From: Adiantum capillus-veneris
Lineage: Eukaryota > Streptophyta > Polypodiopsida > Polypodiales > Pteridaceae
DNA length: 58,000 nucleotides
Assembly: GCA_014529385.2 (NCBI GenBank)
Contig: CM043942.1
Coordinates: forward strand, 55,927,340 to 55,985,339
Direction: 5' to 3'
In this document: one piece after another, positions 1-10,135 of the stretch
Layout of the letters: each line of letters opens with the position of its first letter
How positions within the stretch are numbered: position 1 is the first letter of the stretch
Made by a program: the position numbers and the translations under genes
Notes under the pieces: generated by a model
Database searches by the model: none
What the model saw: the letters and a program-made list of their open reading frames with translations, nothing else
What the model was told of the DNA's origin: nothing

Positions 1-946
1 TTTATATTACCACCCTTTTCTTTTTTGCTTTGTAAATAGAATAAGCATACAATAACCAACTATATACCCCCAAACTTTCTTACCTCTTGTGAATTAGTAG
101 TAGAAAAATAATATATCCATCTTCCACCCCATATAGATAAATTCCCATGGAAATCAACTCTCCACTTGTCTTTACCAAAGATTATGGTCCCTCTCTACAA
201 GTCTTCTATGCCCCCTACATAGGTGGCCCAATATCTCTTAAGAATATACATATAGTTTCTCTCCTTTCAAAAAGACTCCAATTGTACATTCTTTTCACAA
301 GCAAATAATATTGGGCCCTCCTCTATTTGTTTAAGCATCATAGCCTTTTGAAAAAGCATGATTTCCCTTGGATGTATACAAGCAAAGGGCCCATACAAGA
401 AGACTTGGAAGCAAAAGGTTCCCTAGCCTAGTGTGGACCTTCCAAAACGAACTCCTTGGTGCATGGGCGTGAAGAATAGTCCAAATTCATATCAAACATG
501 TTGAGAAGGCCAATTTTGCCTTTTGAAGCGTGTCGTTCCGAGCTACAAAAGTTATGGTCAAAATAGTGTAAATCTGTCAGATTCGCAGCAAAAGGGAACT
601 GTAAATCAAGTAAATCAAGAGGGTGAGATCTTATTTTTCCCCTACTCATATTCTAGAAGAGCAATGAGTGTTCAAGGTCACTTGCATGTGATGGGACCAA
701 CCTAAAGATGCTTTCTAAATGCCAAGACAAACAAGTTGAGATACCCCGCAGGAGCCACCCGTAGGGCCTCATGGTGGGGCCCACCTACATTATGCACCCC
801 TATGGAGCCTTCACGATCTAAAATGATATTTTTGGTGAATAAATAGTCCCTTTTATGTCCAATATTCAATGAGTGGTCAAAGGACACTTAATTAGGTCTA
901 ATCACTTACTCTAATTAAGTGTAGCATAATCCCACTCCTACACAAC

Positions 947-954
947 TATAAATA
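947..954 (+). promoter_or_regulatory. TATA-box-like motif
   Basis: TATAAATA is followed by a C-rich stretch and a pyrimidine-rich leader, the usual layout at the U3/R border of plant LTRs. No gene follows, so any transcript would be non-coding or from a lost element. Confidence 0.3.
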
Positions 955-2272
955 GCCCCCCTTGGAGAGACTCAAGGACACACACCTATATTTTCAACTT
1001 CATGTTGTTTCTTCATCAATAGTAGAGAAAACCCCAACTCTCCCTCTTTCACATCCTCCCTCCTAACCCTCCTCTTTGGAGGAAGTGCAAACTCTATTCT
1101 CCACTCTTTCCATTCTACAATCTCTTACTCCATCAACCCAATAAATCATTTGTAGCACCTCAATAACTTGTAAATACATCATGATCTCTCTCATGGTTAT
1201 GTTAATGATCATGAAATCATCTTCAAAACTTTCAAGTGTCGCAATTCGTGATGGCTAGCCAGCGTCTGTCCTCCCCTTAAAAGGTGTGCGAGAAATCAAG
1301 TAAGTGTTCTATTCTCAATTTATCATTGGTTTGTTTCTCCACACTTATTCAATTGGTCTAAAGAAATTTCTCACTCCAACTCTCTTTTGCTTCATTACAT
1401 ATGCATGTGGCTACCTCTCATGGTGATTTTATTTGTGTCACGGCATTGCATAGATGGAGATGAGCTCTCTATGCAAAGTGCGTTAGTTTGATGTAAGTGA
1501 TTCTCTTGTGTGTTTGAGAGGCAAGTCTTGTGCGCATGATTTTTTGATGAGTGCTTGAGAGAGGAAGAGTTTGGATGTATTATGGGTATTCTTATGGGGA
1601 GAAGGTGAATGCTATTCCACAAATTGCATATTTCATTTTGATGCACGGCATTGGGTTGCATAATCGTTGATGGTGTTCAAGTGTCCAAAGTGTATATAGA
1701 GTAAGGGAGTTTTCAAAGTGTGTTGCTTGAGTGGGTGAGTGCAAGTGTTATTTTGATTGGTTTCCTTCTCCACTCCCAAAAGAAGGTGGCGCCCCAAGTA
1801 GTGTGCGTACCTCTTTACGAACATTTTGTGAGGGTAGGCCCATTGGTTTGGGTTTAGAGGCCCCATTTCAAAAAGCTCGCCCTCACTATGACTTTTTCAA
1901 CTCATAATATAAATATTGACAATATAATAGGCAGTATAGTTAAAATTAGTAACTTCAAAAAACATGGATTGTCTTTTAAAATTTCTGTCCAAAAACACTA
2001 TTAATATCCAAGGTCTAATATCTCTTTAGAAGAAATTTAGGTTTCTTGTGTACAATTACTGTCGTAGCTATTGTTAGGTTGCAAACTTGGTTATCTTGAT
2101 TTTCCACAAGAGAAAAATTAGGGTTCTTTTAATCTACAAATTTGAAAGAATCTATACATGCAAGTTAGGAGAGTTGATTCCTAGAATAATATAACCTCTA
2201 CAACACAAAGAATATTGCATTCATAATATCTTTGGTTGGTTGTATTCTACGTTTTCCACAACAGCCACACAT

Positions 2273-2277
2273 AAAAT
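2273..2277. repeat. Copia-1 target-site duplication, left
   Basis: AAAAT directly precedes the 5' LTR and is repeated at 7516-7520 directly after the 3' LTR. This fixes both element borders and shows a simple insertion without later LTR recombination. Confidence 0.9.
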
Positions 2278-2556
2278 TGTAGACATGTAGTAGTGTTAGT
2301 GTGTATACGCGCTTCACCAGGGGCACTTTTGTCCCACTGAGTTTTTCCCCCTGGACATCCGGTGTGAAAGGACACCTTATCTCTTAGGGTCTCATATAAG
2401 CTTTGTAGCTCTGAGTTTGTAAATACTCTATTATTCTAATACAGAGAGATAGACTATAGAGATCTCGTACGCAAGCTCTATGTCTTCTCCTTCTCCATCT
2501 TCTTCCTACTCTGAGTTGCTATCTTCCTTCTGTTTCCTGTTTCATCATCTTCAACA
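2278..2556 (+). repeat. Copia-1 5' LTR
   Basis: 279 bp, beginning TGTAGACATG and ending CTTCAACA. The border is fixed by the flanking AAAAT and by the PBS two bases downstream. It contains a CATATAA-type TATA motif near 2394 and a pyrimidine-rich TCTTCTCC block near the 3' end. That block is present once here and twice in the 3' LTR. Confidence 0.95.
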
Positions 2557-2558
2557 AT

Positions 2559-2570
2559 TGGTATCAGAGC
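2559..2570 (+). other. Primer-binding site, initiator Met tRNA
   Basis: TGGTATCAGAGC is the standard plant PBS complementary to the 3' end of initiator methionine tRNA. It lies two bases after the 5' LTR. Confidence 0.95.
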
Positions 2571-2955
2571 AAGGTGATTTCCAAGGCCTCTACTTGCGTT
2601 TTTGCGTCCGCGCGCGCAATCGCAGTTTTCAGGCAGTTTTCGGAAAATTTTCTCGTGGGATCATCCTCGACGTTCCGGGAGTATTCTCAAAAGGCGACCT
2701 AAGGTTTTACCCCCCTTTTGAAGCCGTTCGAGCCCTCAGAATTTTGTTCTGAGCAGCGTAGCAGAAGTTACTTTTCGGAGGCATTTAGATCAAGAGGGTG
2801 TGCTTTTTGACAGATTTTCTTCAAGTAAACAGTTCTTTTGGGAAGCAGCTTGTCTTAGCTTTGTGCTGAGATTTTGTGTAGAGTTTTTCTTGCATTGGAG
2901 AGGAGATTTGTGAATCTCTTGGAGGTTCTTTTGCTCTCTTGTGTGCATCCACAGT

Positions 2956-3813
2956 ATGGCTCAATCTACGGAGAAAGAGATTTTTGGTGCGTTTACATCC
3001 GAAGACAAATTGGATAGTACCAACTATTCTCTTTGGTCTTTTATGGCCAAAAATATTTTGGTTGGTAAAAGATTGTGGGATTATGTATGTGGAGATGAAG
3101 TTCTTCAAGGTATCATTGCACCTGCCACGCCTGGTCGTGGTGCAGCTGTTGGTGCAGGACCCTTACAAGTCACTCCAGAGCAAAAGAAATGGGATACTAA
3201 AGATGCACAAGCTATGGCTGTGATTGCCTTAACCATAAAGAGGACAATCACACCACATATTAGATCTTGCAGAACTTCTAAGGATGCTTGGGACACTCTG
3301 CAAGCTATGTTTGGAGGAAGAAACGCTGCCAGAATAGAGTTTTTGAAGAAACAACTTGACAAAATACAGATGGACGAAGGTGACGATATCGTCGAGAATC
3401 TTATAAAAATCAAGGATCTTAAAGAGCAATTTCTTAGCATTAACAAAGTGATTCCAGAGAAGGACTTGGTTTCCAAAACACTCAATTCACTACCACCATC
3501 TTATTTGACTTTTCAGACTTCTTTGACTCTGTCTTTACGAGCTAATCCTGAGCCTCTTCATTTTGAAGAGTTAGTGGCTTTGGTATTGTAGAAGGATCAA
3601 TCACGTAAGAACAAGTCTTTATAGGTGGATGGTATGGATCATGCTCTTGTTGTACAGAACAAAAACAAGGGTAAAGAGAGTGCTCATCACTCCAAGTCTG
3701 GTGGAGGACAGTCTTCAGAGAAGTCTAAAGGTGATTCCGACAAGTCCAAGAAGAAAGGTAAATGTCACAACTGCAAGAAACCTGGTCACTACATTAGTGA
3801 GTGTAAAAAGTGA
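2956..3813 (+). pseudogene. Copia-1 gag (capsid and nucleocapsid), interrupted
   Basis: Starts at the ATG at 2956 (MAQSTEKEIFGAF). The first ~210 codons carry the Copia gag core (NYSLWSFMAKNIL; WDTKDAQAMAVIALTIKRTI; AWDTLQAMF). In-frame TAG codons at 3589 and 3622 sit where CAG (Gln) would fit and interrupt the reading frame. The frame then resumes into a basic, Ser-rich linker and a CCHC zinc knuckle (CHNCKKPGHYISEC, about 3766-3807). It ends at TGA 3811, which again fits a mutated CGA. In an active element this protein would form the particle and bind RNA; this copy can make at most a truncated gag. Confidence 0.9.
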
Positions 3814-3843
3814 ATTTCTAAAGAAAAGAAGAAAGAGTCAAGT

Positions 3844-4635
3844 TTGGTTGTTTCAGCTTCTAGTGATTCTTCTACAGCTAAAGAAGAGTCTGCAAACTTT
3901 GTGCAGGATTCTTATGCTTTCTTAGTATGTTCAGATTTTTCTGCTTACAGTGTTGACGAGACACAAATGATTTGGTACTTTGATAGTGGTGCATCCAGGC
4001 ATATTACTTCAAGGAAGGATTTGTTTTGTTCATTGGATGCAGCTCCAACAGGAAAGAAGGTGACATGTGCAAATAATGCTTCTTATCCAATCAAAGGCGT
4101 TGGTAAGATTTTGATTACCATTTCAGATTGTTCTGATTTATGCTTGCCAGATGTCTTATATGTTCCAGGGATCAAGAAGAATTTGTTGTCTGTATTCTCT
4201 CTTGCAAAAAATGGTCTTCGGGTCATTTTTGAGGATGACAGACGTGTTGTACGAGATCGAGAGAATGGTTATTCTCTTATCACTACAGGTACACTGGAAA
4301 ATGGACTATATGTGCTAGATCGTTATGAAAAGCAGATTCAGGTATGTATTGCAGAAACAAAGACTCGGGCCATGCAGGATGCTGAGTTGTGGCATGCTAG
4401 ATTTGGGCATGTTGGTTATGGCAGTTTGATGACTTTACAACGTCATAATATGGTGCATGATTTGTCTTTATTGGAGATGCCACCAAGACATGTATGTGAA
4501 GGTTGCGTTCTTGGAAAGATGCACAGATTTGCATTTTCGCAGGATGGTTCAGTTAGAGGGACACGAAAGTTGCAGCTTGTACACAGTGATGAATGTGGTC
4601 CTATGAGGACGCCATCTATGGGAAACAGCCTTTAA
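3844..4635 (+). pseudogene. Copia-1 protease and GAG-pre-integrase
   Basis: Same frame as gag. Contains the aspartic protease active site (YFDSGASRHIT) near 3983, which would cleave the polyprotein. The GAG-pre-integrase domain follows: LWHARFGHVGYGSL, then HVCEGCVLGK, where the His and Cys residues form the HHCC zinc site of the integrase N-terminus. It stops at TAA 4633 inside the first integrase strand, where Copia-2 and related elements have Tyr. Confidence 0.9.
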
Positions 4636-4648
4636 TTTGTGACCTTCA

Positions 4649-5224
4649 TTGATGTTTTGTTGGGTGTATCTACTCAAAGCAAAGTCAAATGTGTTTGCAA
4701 TTTTTCAACATTCTGTCGCCATGGTTGAAAATGAAACAGGTTGCAAAGTACAGACTCTTCGTACCGATCGAGGAGGTGAATACATGTCAGGTGCATTTAA
4801 GGATTTTTTGGGAAAGAAAGGCATTAAACACCAATGCACTATGCCATACACACCACAACAGAATGGTGTTGCAGAAAGGAAGAACAGGTCTTTAATGGAG
4901 ACGGCTAGATGTATGCTCAGGGCTAAGAGTTTGCCTCATAAGCTATGGATGGAGGCAGTTGCTTGTGAAACACATGTTTTGAACAGGTGTCCTACTCATG
5001 CCTTGAAGACCATTACTCCATATGAAGCTTGGTATGACAGAAAACCTTCAGTCAGTTATCTTCGTGTTTTTGGTTGTCTTGCTTATGCTCACATCCCTCA
5101 ACAGTTACGTGGGAAGCTTGATGATAAGGCAATCAAATGTATATTTGTGGGGTACAGTAGTGGAAGTAAAGGTTATATACTTTACATCCTGCTACAAACA
5201 AGATTTTTGAAAGTCGTGATGTAA
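4649..5224 (+). pseudogene. Copia-1 integrase core
   Basis: Continues in another frame after a small indel near 4640. The catalytic core is recognisable: TLRTDRGGEYMS supplies the second Asp, and PQQNGVAERKNRSLMETARC supplies the Glu of the DDE triad. Downstream LRVFGCLAYAHIPQQ and KAIKCIFVGYSSGSKGY are the usual Copia C-terminal integrase motifs. A second frameshift near 5180 moves the frame on. The first catalytic Asp region lies in the preceding piece (LVHSDECGPM). Confidence 0.88.
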
Positions 5225-5373
5225 TTTTTGCAGAAACTACTGCTCAACCTATGGTTGCTTTTGATGTACCTCATATGCAGACACATGATGTATTTGAAGG
5301 TTTGCTTCCTTCTTTTGTGGAGAATCAAGAATCACAATAGGTTGATAATCTTGATCATTCTTTTGATCAGCAT

Positions 5374-6314
5374 GTGACACCTCATGATGTAGAGGAAATT
5401 GTGCGTGAAGAGCAAAAAGTTCTCAGGGAAGAAATAACCTTGCCTAAATGGGTTCAAAAAACTTTGCAGGATAGCAAGTTGGATGCACCGTTACCACGAA
5501 AAACACGTGATGGTACTACTTTTGGCAGAGAGCAAGTAGATTTGGCTTGCTTTAGCACTCTTTGTGATGCATATGAGCCTGATTCATTTGAACAAGCTTT
5601 AGAGTTTTTTCAGTGGAAAGATGCTATGCAGCAAGAAATTGATTCTATTCATAAGAATCATACATGGGATCTATGGACTTGCCTACAGGTAAAAAGCCTA
5701 TTGGTACAAAGTGGGTATTTAAGGTAAAAAGGAAACAAGATGGTACTGTTGACAAATACAAAGCAAAGCTTGTGGCAAAAGGCTATGCGCAACAGAAAGG
5801 CATAGATTATGATGAAACCTTTGCTCCTACTTCTCGTGCGTCCACAGTTAGATCACTAGTTGCAATTGCTGCTCATCATGGTTGGAAAGTGCATCAGTTG
5901 GATATCAAAACTGCTTTTTTGAATGGTGATTTGCAGGAAGAAGTTTATGTAAGTCAACCAAGTGGTTTTGTTGTAAAAGGTCAAGAGCAAAAGGTATGTA
6001 GATTGCGTAAAGCTTTGTATGGTCTCAAACAGGCTCCAAGAGCATGGTATGAGAAGATACATACTTATTTGATTGGCCAGGGATTTCAGAATAGTCCAAC
6101 AAAAAGTACTTTGTATGTCAAAAAGAGAGATAGAGTTCTCATTATGCTAACACTTTATGTGCATGATATGCTTCTTACAGGCAATACTACAGATGAAATT
6201 GAAGCGTTTAAATATGCTTTGAGAAAAACCTTTGAGATGTCTGATCTTGGTTTGCTACATTATTACTTGGGTATTCAATTTGTACAATCAGAGGATGGCA
6301 TATACATGTTGTAG
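5374..6314 (+). pseudogene. Copia-1 reverse transcriptase
   Basis: Two overlapping frames (5374-5727 and 5664-6314) together give the Copia RT: an acidic linker, then KWVFKVKRKQDGTVDKYKAK, FAPTSRASTVRSLVAIAA, QLDIKTAFLNGDLQEEVYV and LYGLKQAPRAWYEK. The catalytic box reads YVHDM (6156-6170) instead of YVDDM: the first of the paired Asp residues is His, a GAT-to-CAT type change that would abolish polymerase activity. The frame ends at TAG 6312, where CAG is expected (YML-stop-AKYLHKIL). The protein would have copied the RNA into DNA in the particle. Confidence 0.93.
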
Positions 6315-6323
6315 GCAAAATAT

Positions 6324-7124
6324 TTGCATAAAATTTTGGACAAGTTTGGTATGAAAAATTGTAAACCAATCTCTACACCCGTAGAAACTGGATCAAAGTT
6401 GAGCATGCACGATGCTGGAGAACCTTTTGATGTATATACTTACGGATCAGTGGTTGGTTGCTTGATATATTTGGCAGGCAACACTCATCCAGACATTCAA
6501 TTTGGGGTTTCACAAGCAAGCAGATTTATGTACAGCCCAGGTATGCATCATTGGCAGGCTGTGAAGCGCATACTTCGTTACCTTTCAGGTACCCCTAATC
6601 TTTCCATGTTCTTTCCAAGGGGGGATATGTATGGAAAGCACAGTTCTATGCAACTTCTTGGTTACAGCGATTCAGATTGGGCTGGTGATTTTGACATATG
6701 ACATTCCACAAGTGGGAATTGTTTTTTCTTGGGAAATGCATGTATATCTTGGCTAAGCAAGAAGCAACCCACAGTGGCTACATCAACTTGTGAAGCTAAG
6801 TACAGGGCAGCTTTCACGACAATAGTTGATTGTGTATAGATACGCAGGTTATTGGCAGATCTTTGTGACTGTCAACGGACACACACCACCATTTTCACTG
6901 ACAGTCAGAGTGCTATGGCAGTTGCAAGGAATCCAGTATTTCATGCAAGAACAAAGCACATAGAGGTTCACTACCACTATGTCAGGGAAAGGCTACATGC
7001 AAGGGAGATCACACTAACTTACTGTCCTACACAGGATAACATTGCACATCTATTTACGAAGGCGTTATCACGAGAAAAGTTTGAAGCTTTCCGAAAAGCT
7101 TTGGCCTTACTCTCATACACATGA
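6324..7124 (+). pseudogene. Copia-1 RNase H
   Basis: Holds the RT connection and the RNase H domain: GSVVGCLIYLAGNTHPDIQF, then YSDSDWAGD (catalytic Asp), a TGA at about 6699 where CGA is expected, CEAKYRAA (catalytic Glu region, usually CEAEY), TAG in place of a Trp codon near 6837, and FTDSQSAMAVARNPVFHART with the HIEVHYHYVRERL tail. The last codons reach 7124, about 37 bp before the polypurine tract. The product would remove the RNA strand from the RNA/DNA hybrid. Confidence 0.9.
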
Positions 7125-7160
7125 TGATCTGCTACCTTGTACGGATTCACACTATCACTA

Positions 7161-7171
7161 CAGGGGGGATT
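7161..7171 (+). other. Copia-1 polypurine tract
   Basis: CAGGGGGGATT lies directly before the 3' LTR, the site where plus-strand DNA synthesis is primed. Confidence 0.85.
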
Positions 7172-7515
7172 TGTAGACATGTAGTAGTGTTAGTGTGTAT
7201 ATGCGCTTCACTAGGGGCACTTTTGTCCCACTGGGTTTTTCCCCCTAGACATCTGGTGTGAAAGGACACCTTATCTCTTAGGGTCTCATATAAGCTTTGT
7301 AGCTCTGAGTTTGTAAATACTCTATTATTCTAATACAGAGAGATAGACTACAGAGATCTCGTACGCAAGCTCTGTGTCTTCTCCTTCTCCATCTTCTTCC
7401 TACTCTAAGCTGCTATCTTCCTTCTGTTTCCTATTTCATTGTCTTCTCCTTCTCCATCTTCTTCCTACTCTGAGTTGCTATCTTCCTTCTGTTTCCTGTC
7501 TCATCATCTTCAACA
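7172..7515 (+). repeat. Copia-1 3' LTR with internal duplication
   Basis: 344 bp, 65 bp longer than the 5' LTR. The extra length is one added copy of the pyrimidine-rich block (7376-7440 and 7441-7505). Same TG...CA ends as the 5' LTR. Confidence 0.95.
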
Positions 7516-7520
7516 AAAAT
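7516..7520. repeat. Copia-1 target-site duplication, right
   Basis: AAAAT, identical to 2273-2277. Confidence 0.9.
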
Positions 7521-7650
7521 TGAGTTCCCGACATTTTGGGTTAACATCCATGGTTGTCCCATGACATGGATGCAACTACCCCTGCATAGAATCTTGTGTA
7601 GCCATTGTACCCATTGTTTCACTACCCTATTGACAACATCTATCTCCTCC

Positions 7651-7790
7651 TCTCCTCCTCCTCTCTTGCCTTTTCAAACTCAAGTATGTTGTCAATGGCA
7701 CTACTGACAACCACCAAGTTATACCCTCCTCCTCTCTTGTCTTTTCAAGATAATTGTGTTGTCAATGGGACTATTGACAACCACCAAGTT
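7651..7790. repeat. 70-bp tandem repeat, two copies
   Basis: The motif TCCTCCTCTCTTG...CAACCACCAAGTTAT occurs twice with a 70-bp period and modest divergence. Confidence 0.7.
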
Positions 7791-7962
7791 ATGCACTCCT
7801 CCTCTTTCTTGCATGTCCAAGGTTCCACATAGGTTGTCCCCATATAATAAAGGATGGTGATATGCCCTAGTCTCTAGTTGTCTCTAGTGTGACACAAGCA
7901 TGATATAGAGGTAGGGAGACATTATTAATATTATGCAATCTATTATGATTGAAACTCTTCAT

Positions 7963-7997
<35 letters not shown>
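7963..7997. repeat. (GA)n microsatellite
   Basis: Seventeen GA units with one GATA interruption. Confidence 0.9.
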
Positions 7998-8899
7998 TGG
8001 AAAGAACCTTATTATGAGCCAAGCAGAGAATGATTCAATCAGTGTCATTAGAAGAAGAGGTAGTGGTTGGAATGAAGAAGGTGGGCTAGAGTGAGAGGGG
8101 AAAATACATTACCAATTGTCATCCTAATCATCATCAACATTTTGGGAGAATGTTGGTCATCTACATCCCTCCAAAGTGATTGTGGTCATGACTTGTAGCA
8201 GTAGAGTCTTACCTCTAGTGTAAAGACTAGGATTAACAATTCCAAGTCTCAAGCATTAACCATGTCGATTTGTTGTAAGGTGTATCTAACATCAGCAAAT
8301 CCAAGTATCTATATCTATTGTAAATTTGTATTAATCACAAAGTGGTATTGACAAGCTTGTATCCTCATTATTAACTTGCTTATGAAAAAGCACATAGTTA
8401 TGTGGTTCAAATTTTGGGAATTGGTTTATTAGGAAATATCTTGGAAGATACATGCATTTGGATGAAATGGAAAAAGGCAAAGTGATGAAAAGTGGTAGCC
8501 CTGGTGAGGGAGGCAAGTGGCAAAGGAGGTTGCACAAACATGGAGTCTGCATGAATGAGGAGACTGCCATGCGGTGGTGCAGGTGTAGTGTGATTTCTTT
8601 TAATCATGCAAGGCTCATATACTAGGCATGCCCCTCTTGCGCTACAATGGTTTAGGCTAGTGTCTTTGTCTAACATTCAAGGTTCTGAGCTCAATTGTGA
8701 GCCATTGCTACAGAGTGCGATTGAATAAAATAAGACTTGCACACAAATTGAATCTCCAAAAATTTGTCTAATAGGAATATGTGGATTGTAGTATGTTTCC
8801 ACCACAACCAAAAAAAAGAGAAAATCAAAGATACTTTAGTAGATTCTCTCTCCCTCTCGCCTGATCAAAGCCTTTGCCTCTTTTTCTATTCCCGGTGCT

Positions 8900-8902
<3 letters not shown>

Positions 8903-8950
<48 letters not shown>
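8903..8950. repeat. (CT)n microsatellite at LINE 5' border
   Basis: About 48 bp of pure CT. The next base begins the unique 5' leader of the LINE, so this tract may be part of the insertion target. Confidence 0.9.
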
Positions 8951-8953
<3 letters not shown>

Positions 8954-9178
8954 GCAGCCGTTTTTTGACCTAGTAGACAGCAGTCCACTCTTTTGATCAT
9001 AACTTCTTCATCCGAACTCCGATTTGGGTGATCTATAGCCTCAATCGAAGAGCACGAAGTCCTCTACGCATCGATGTAAAGACAGAAATTTTCAGAGTTA
9101 TGGAAAGTGTTTCTGTAGCAGCATTTTCGAAGTGAACAAGTTCAACAAAATTGATTCTCATCTCCTATTTTACATACA

Positions 9179-10129
9179 ATGTCTTCCGGCACTCGCAAGG
9201 GTTCTTCTTCTTCAACAAGGTCCACAACCATTGTGGAAAATGATCCAAAATCTCCTAAGTGTGGAGATAGCAACACAACCACCCAACCAACGACATCGGA
9301 AACCATGATCATGGCGTACTTGGTATCATTGCAAGAGACCGTAAACAAACAAGGCGAAGACTTACGAGCACTTGCAATGGAGAATGGCACACTAAGGGTA
9401 CTTGTGGTTGAGAATGAGAATCTCAAGAGGACACTTGAGATGCAAACAACACGTTTGATGCAACTTGAAGAGGAAGTCAAGGAATGTAAACGCTCTCTTG
9501 TGGACTTGAATGCTTTGAAGGAGCGGATGAGCAAAGTAGAGCATGACCATGTATTGAAAGAGGAGAAATTTGACACTATGAGCCGGGATGTATGCGACAT
9601 GAAAAATGTATGCACAAACAAGTCTTGGGCTGATGTATGTGGTAGCAATGTGGTTTCTAATTCCTCACTCATGCAAGCTATGGTTCAAACAAAGAATGTT
9701 GAGAATGTAGATGTGGAGGAGTTGAAGGAACGGGAGCGACGTTCCAAGAACATTGTTATTCGTGGAATTCCCGAAGAGAAGTTAGAGACACCTCCTTCTC
9801 TTGCCATTGTTATTGAAGATTTCTTCAAAACCCACTTTGGCATGTCCGGAGTTATGGTCTATGGAGCACATAGAGTGGGGAAGCAAGGAGCTCCTCGCTC
9901 GGGAGAACGGCCAATTGTATGCACCATGCCGGATGAGACCAAGCGAAAGATTATCCTTGATAATAGTTGGATCTATTTGAGGAATACAAAATGTTTTGTA
10001 TGTGAAGATCGCACTATTAAGCAACAAAATATGCGTCGCAAGGCATATGAGGAAAAGAATAATAAAAACAAGGAAATCTCTCATGAAGAAAATGTGCCCA
10101 AGGAGGAGGCAAGTCTCTCAAGCAAATAG
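9179..10129 (+). CDS. LINE ORF1p, RNA-binding coiled-coil protein
   Basis: 316 codons from ATG 9179 (MSSGTRKGSSSS). Residues ~1-45 are Ser/Thr-rich and probably disordered. Residues ~45-130 form a heptad-rich coiled coil (NENLKRTLEMQTTRLMQLEE). Residues ~180-290 resemble the RRM and C-terminal domains of L1-type ORF1 proteins: ERERRSKNIVIRGIPEE, then AHRVGK, RPIVCTMPDETKRKIILDN and an Arg/Lys-rich DRTIKQQNMRRKAYEEK segment. Such proteins trimerise through the coil and coat the LINE RNA. The ORF is uninterrupted and ends at TAG 10127. ORF2 continues in the same frame after that single stop. The L1-like assignment rests on motif resemblance only. Confidence 0.82.
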   Translation: MSSGTRKGSSSSTRSTTIVENDPKSPKCGDSNTTTQPTTSETMIMAYLVSLQETVNKQGEDLRALAMENGTLRVLVVENENLKRTLEMQTTRLMQLEEEVKECKRSLVDLNALKERMSKVEHDHVLKEEKFDTMSRDVCDMKNVCTNKSWADVCGSNVVSNSSLMQAMVQTKNVENVDVEELKERERRSKNIVIRGIPEEKLETPPSLAIVIEDFFKTHFGMSGVMVYGAHRVGKQGAPRSGERPIVCTMPDETKRKIILDNSWIYLRNTKCFVCEDRTIKQQNMRRKAYEEKNNKNKEISHEENVPKEEASLSSK

Positions 10130-10135
10130 GGATGC

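Larger units (their letters stand above)
1..2277. other. Non-coding region, possible old LTR
   Basis: No credible protein-coding gene is visible on either strand; the open frames are short and show no known motifs. The stretch around 900-1350 resembles the promoter and leader of a plant LTR: a TATAAATA box, a C-rich start region and a pyrimidine-rich leader. No matching second LTR, primer-binding site or coding body lies next to it, so the LTR reading is only a suggestion. Confidence 0.35.
2278..7515 (+). mobile_element. Copia-1: full-length, inactive Ty1/Copia retrotransposon
   Basis: Complete structure: a 279-bp 5' LTR and a 344-bp 3' LTR (both TGTAGACATG...TTCAACA), iMet-tRNA primer-binding site, gag, protease, integrase, reverse transcriptase and RNase H in Copia order, a polypurine tract and the 5-bp target duplication AAAAT. 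The coding region is broken by about eight in-frame stops and several frameshifts, so the copy cannot be autonomous. The first ~215 nt of the two LTRs differ at seven sites, all transitions, so the insertion is not recent. Most of the stops can be explained by C-to-T or G-to-A changes (CAG to TAG, CGA to TGA, TGG to TAG). Confidence 0.97.
7521..8902. other. Non-coding spacer
   Basis: No gene recognised. It contains a two-copy 70-bp tandem repeat (about 7651-7790; GTTGTCAATGG recurs at 7689 and 7759), a GA microsatellite at 7963-7997 and a possible tRNA-like SINE fragment around 8645-8735. The rest is AT-rich sequence without long open frames. Confidence 0.6.

Noticed and set aside
9142-9672. 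176-codon minus-strand open frame opposite LINE ORF1.
   Set aside because: Ser-rich antisense shadow of the coiled-coil coding sequence.
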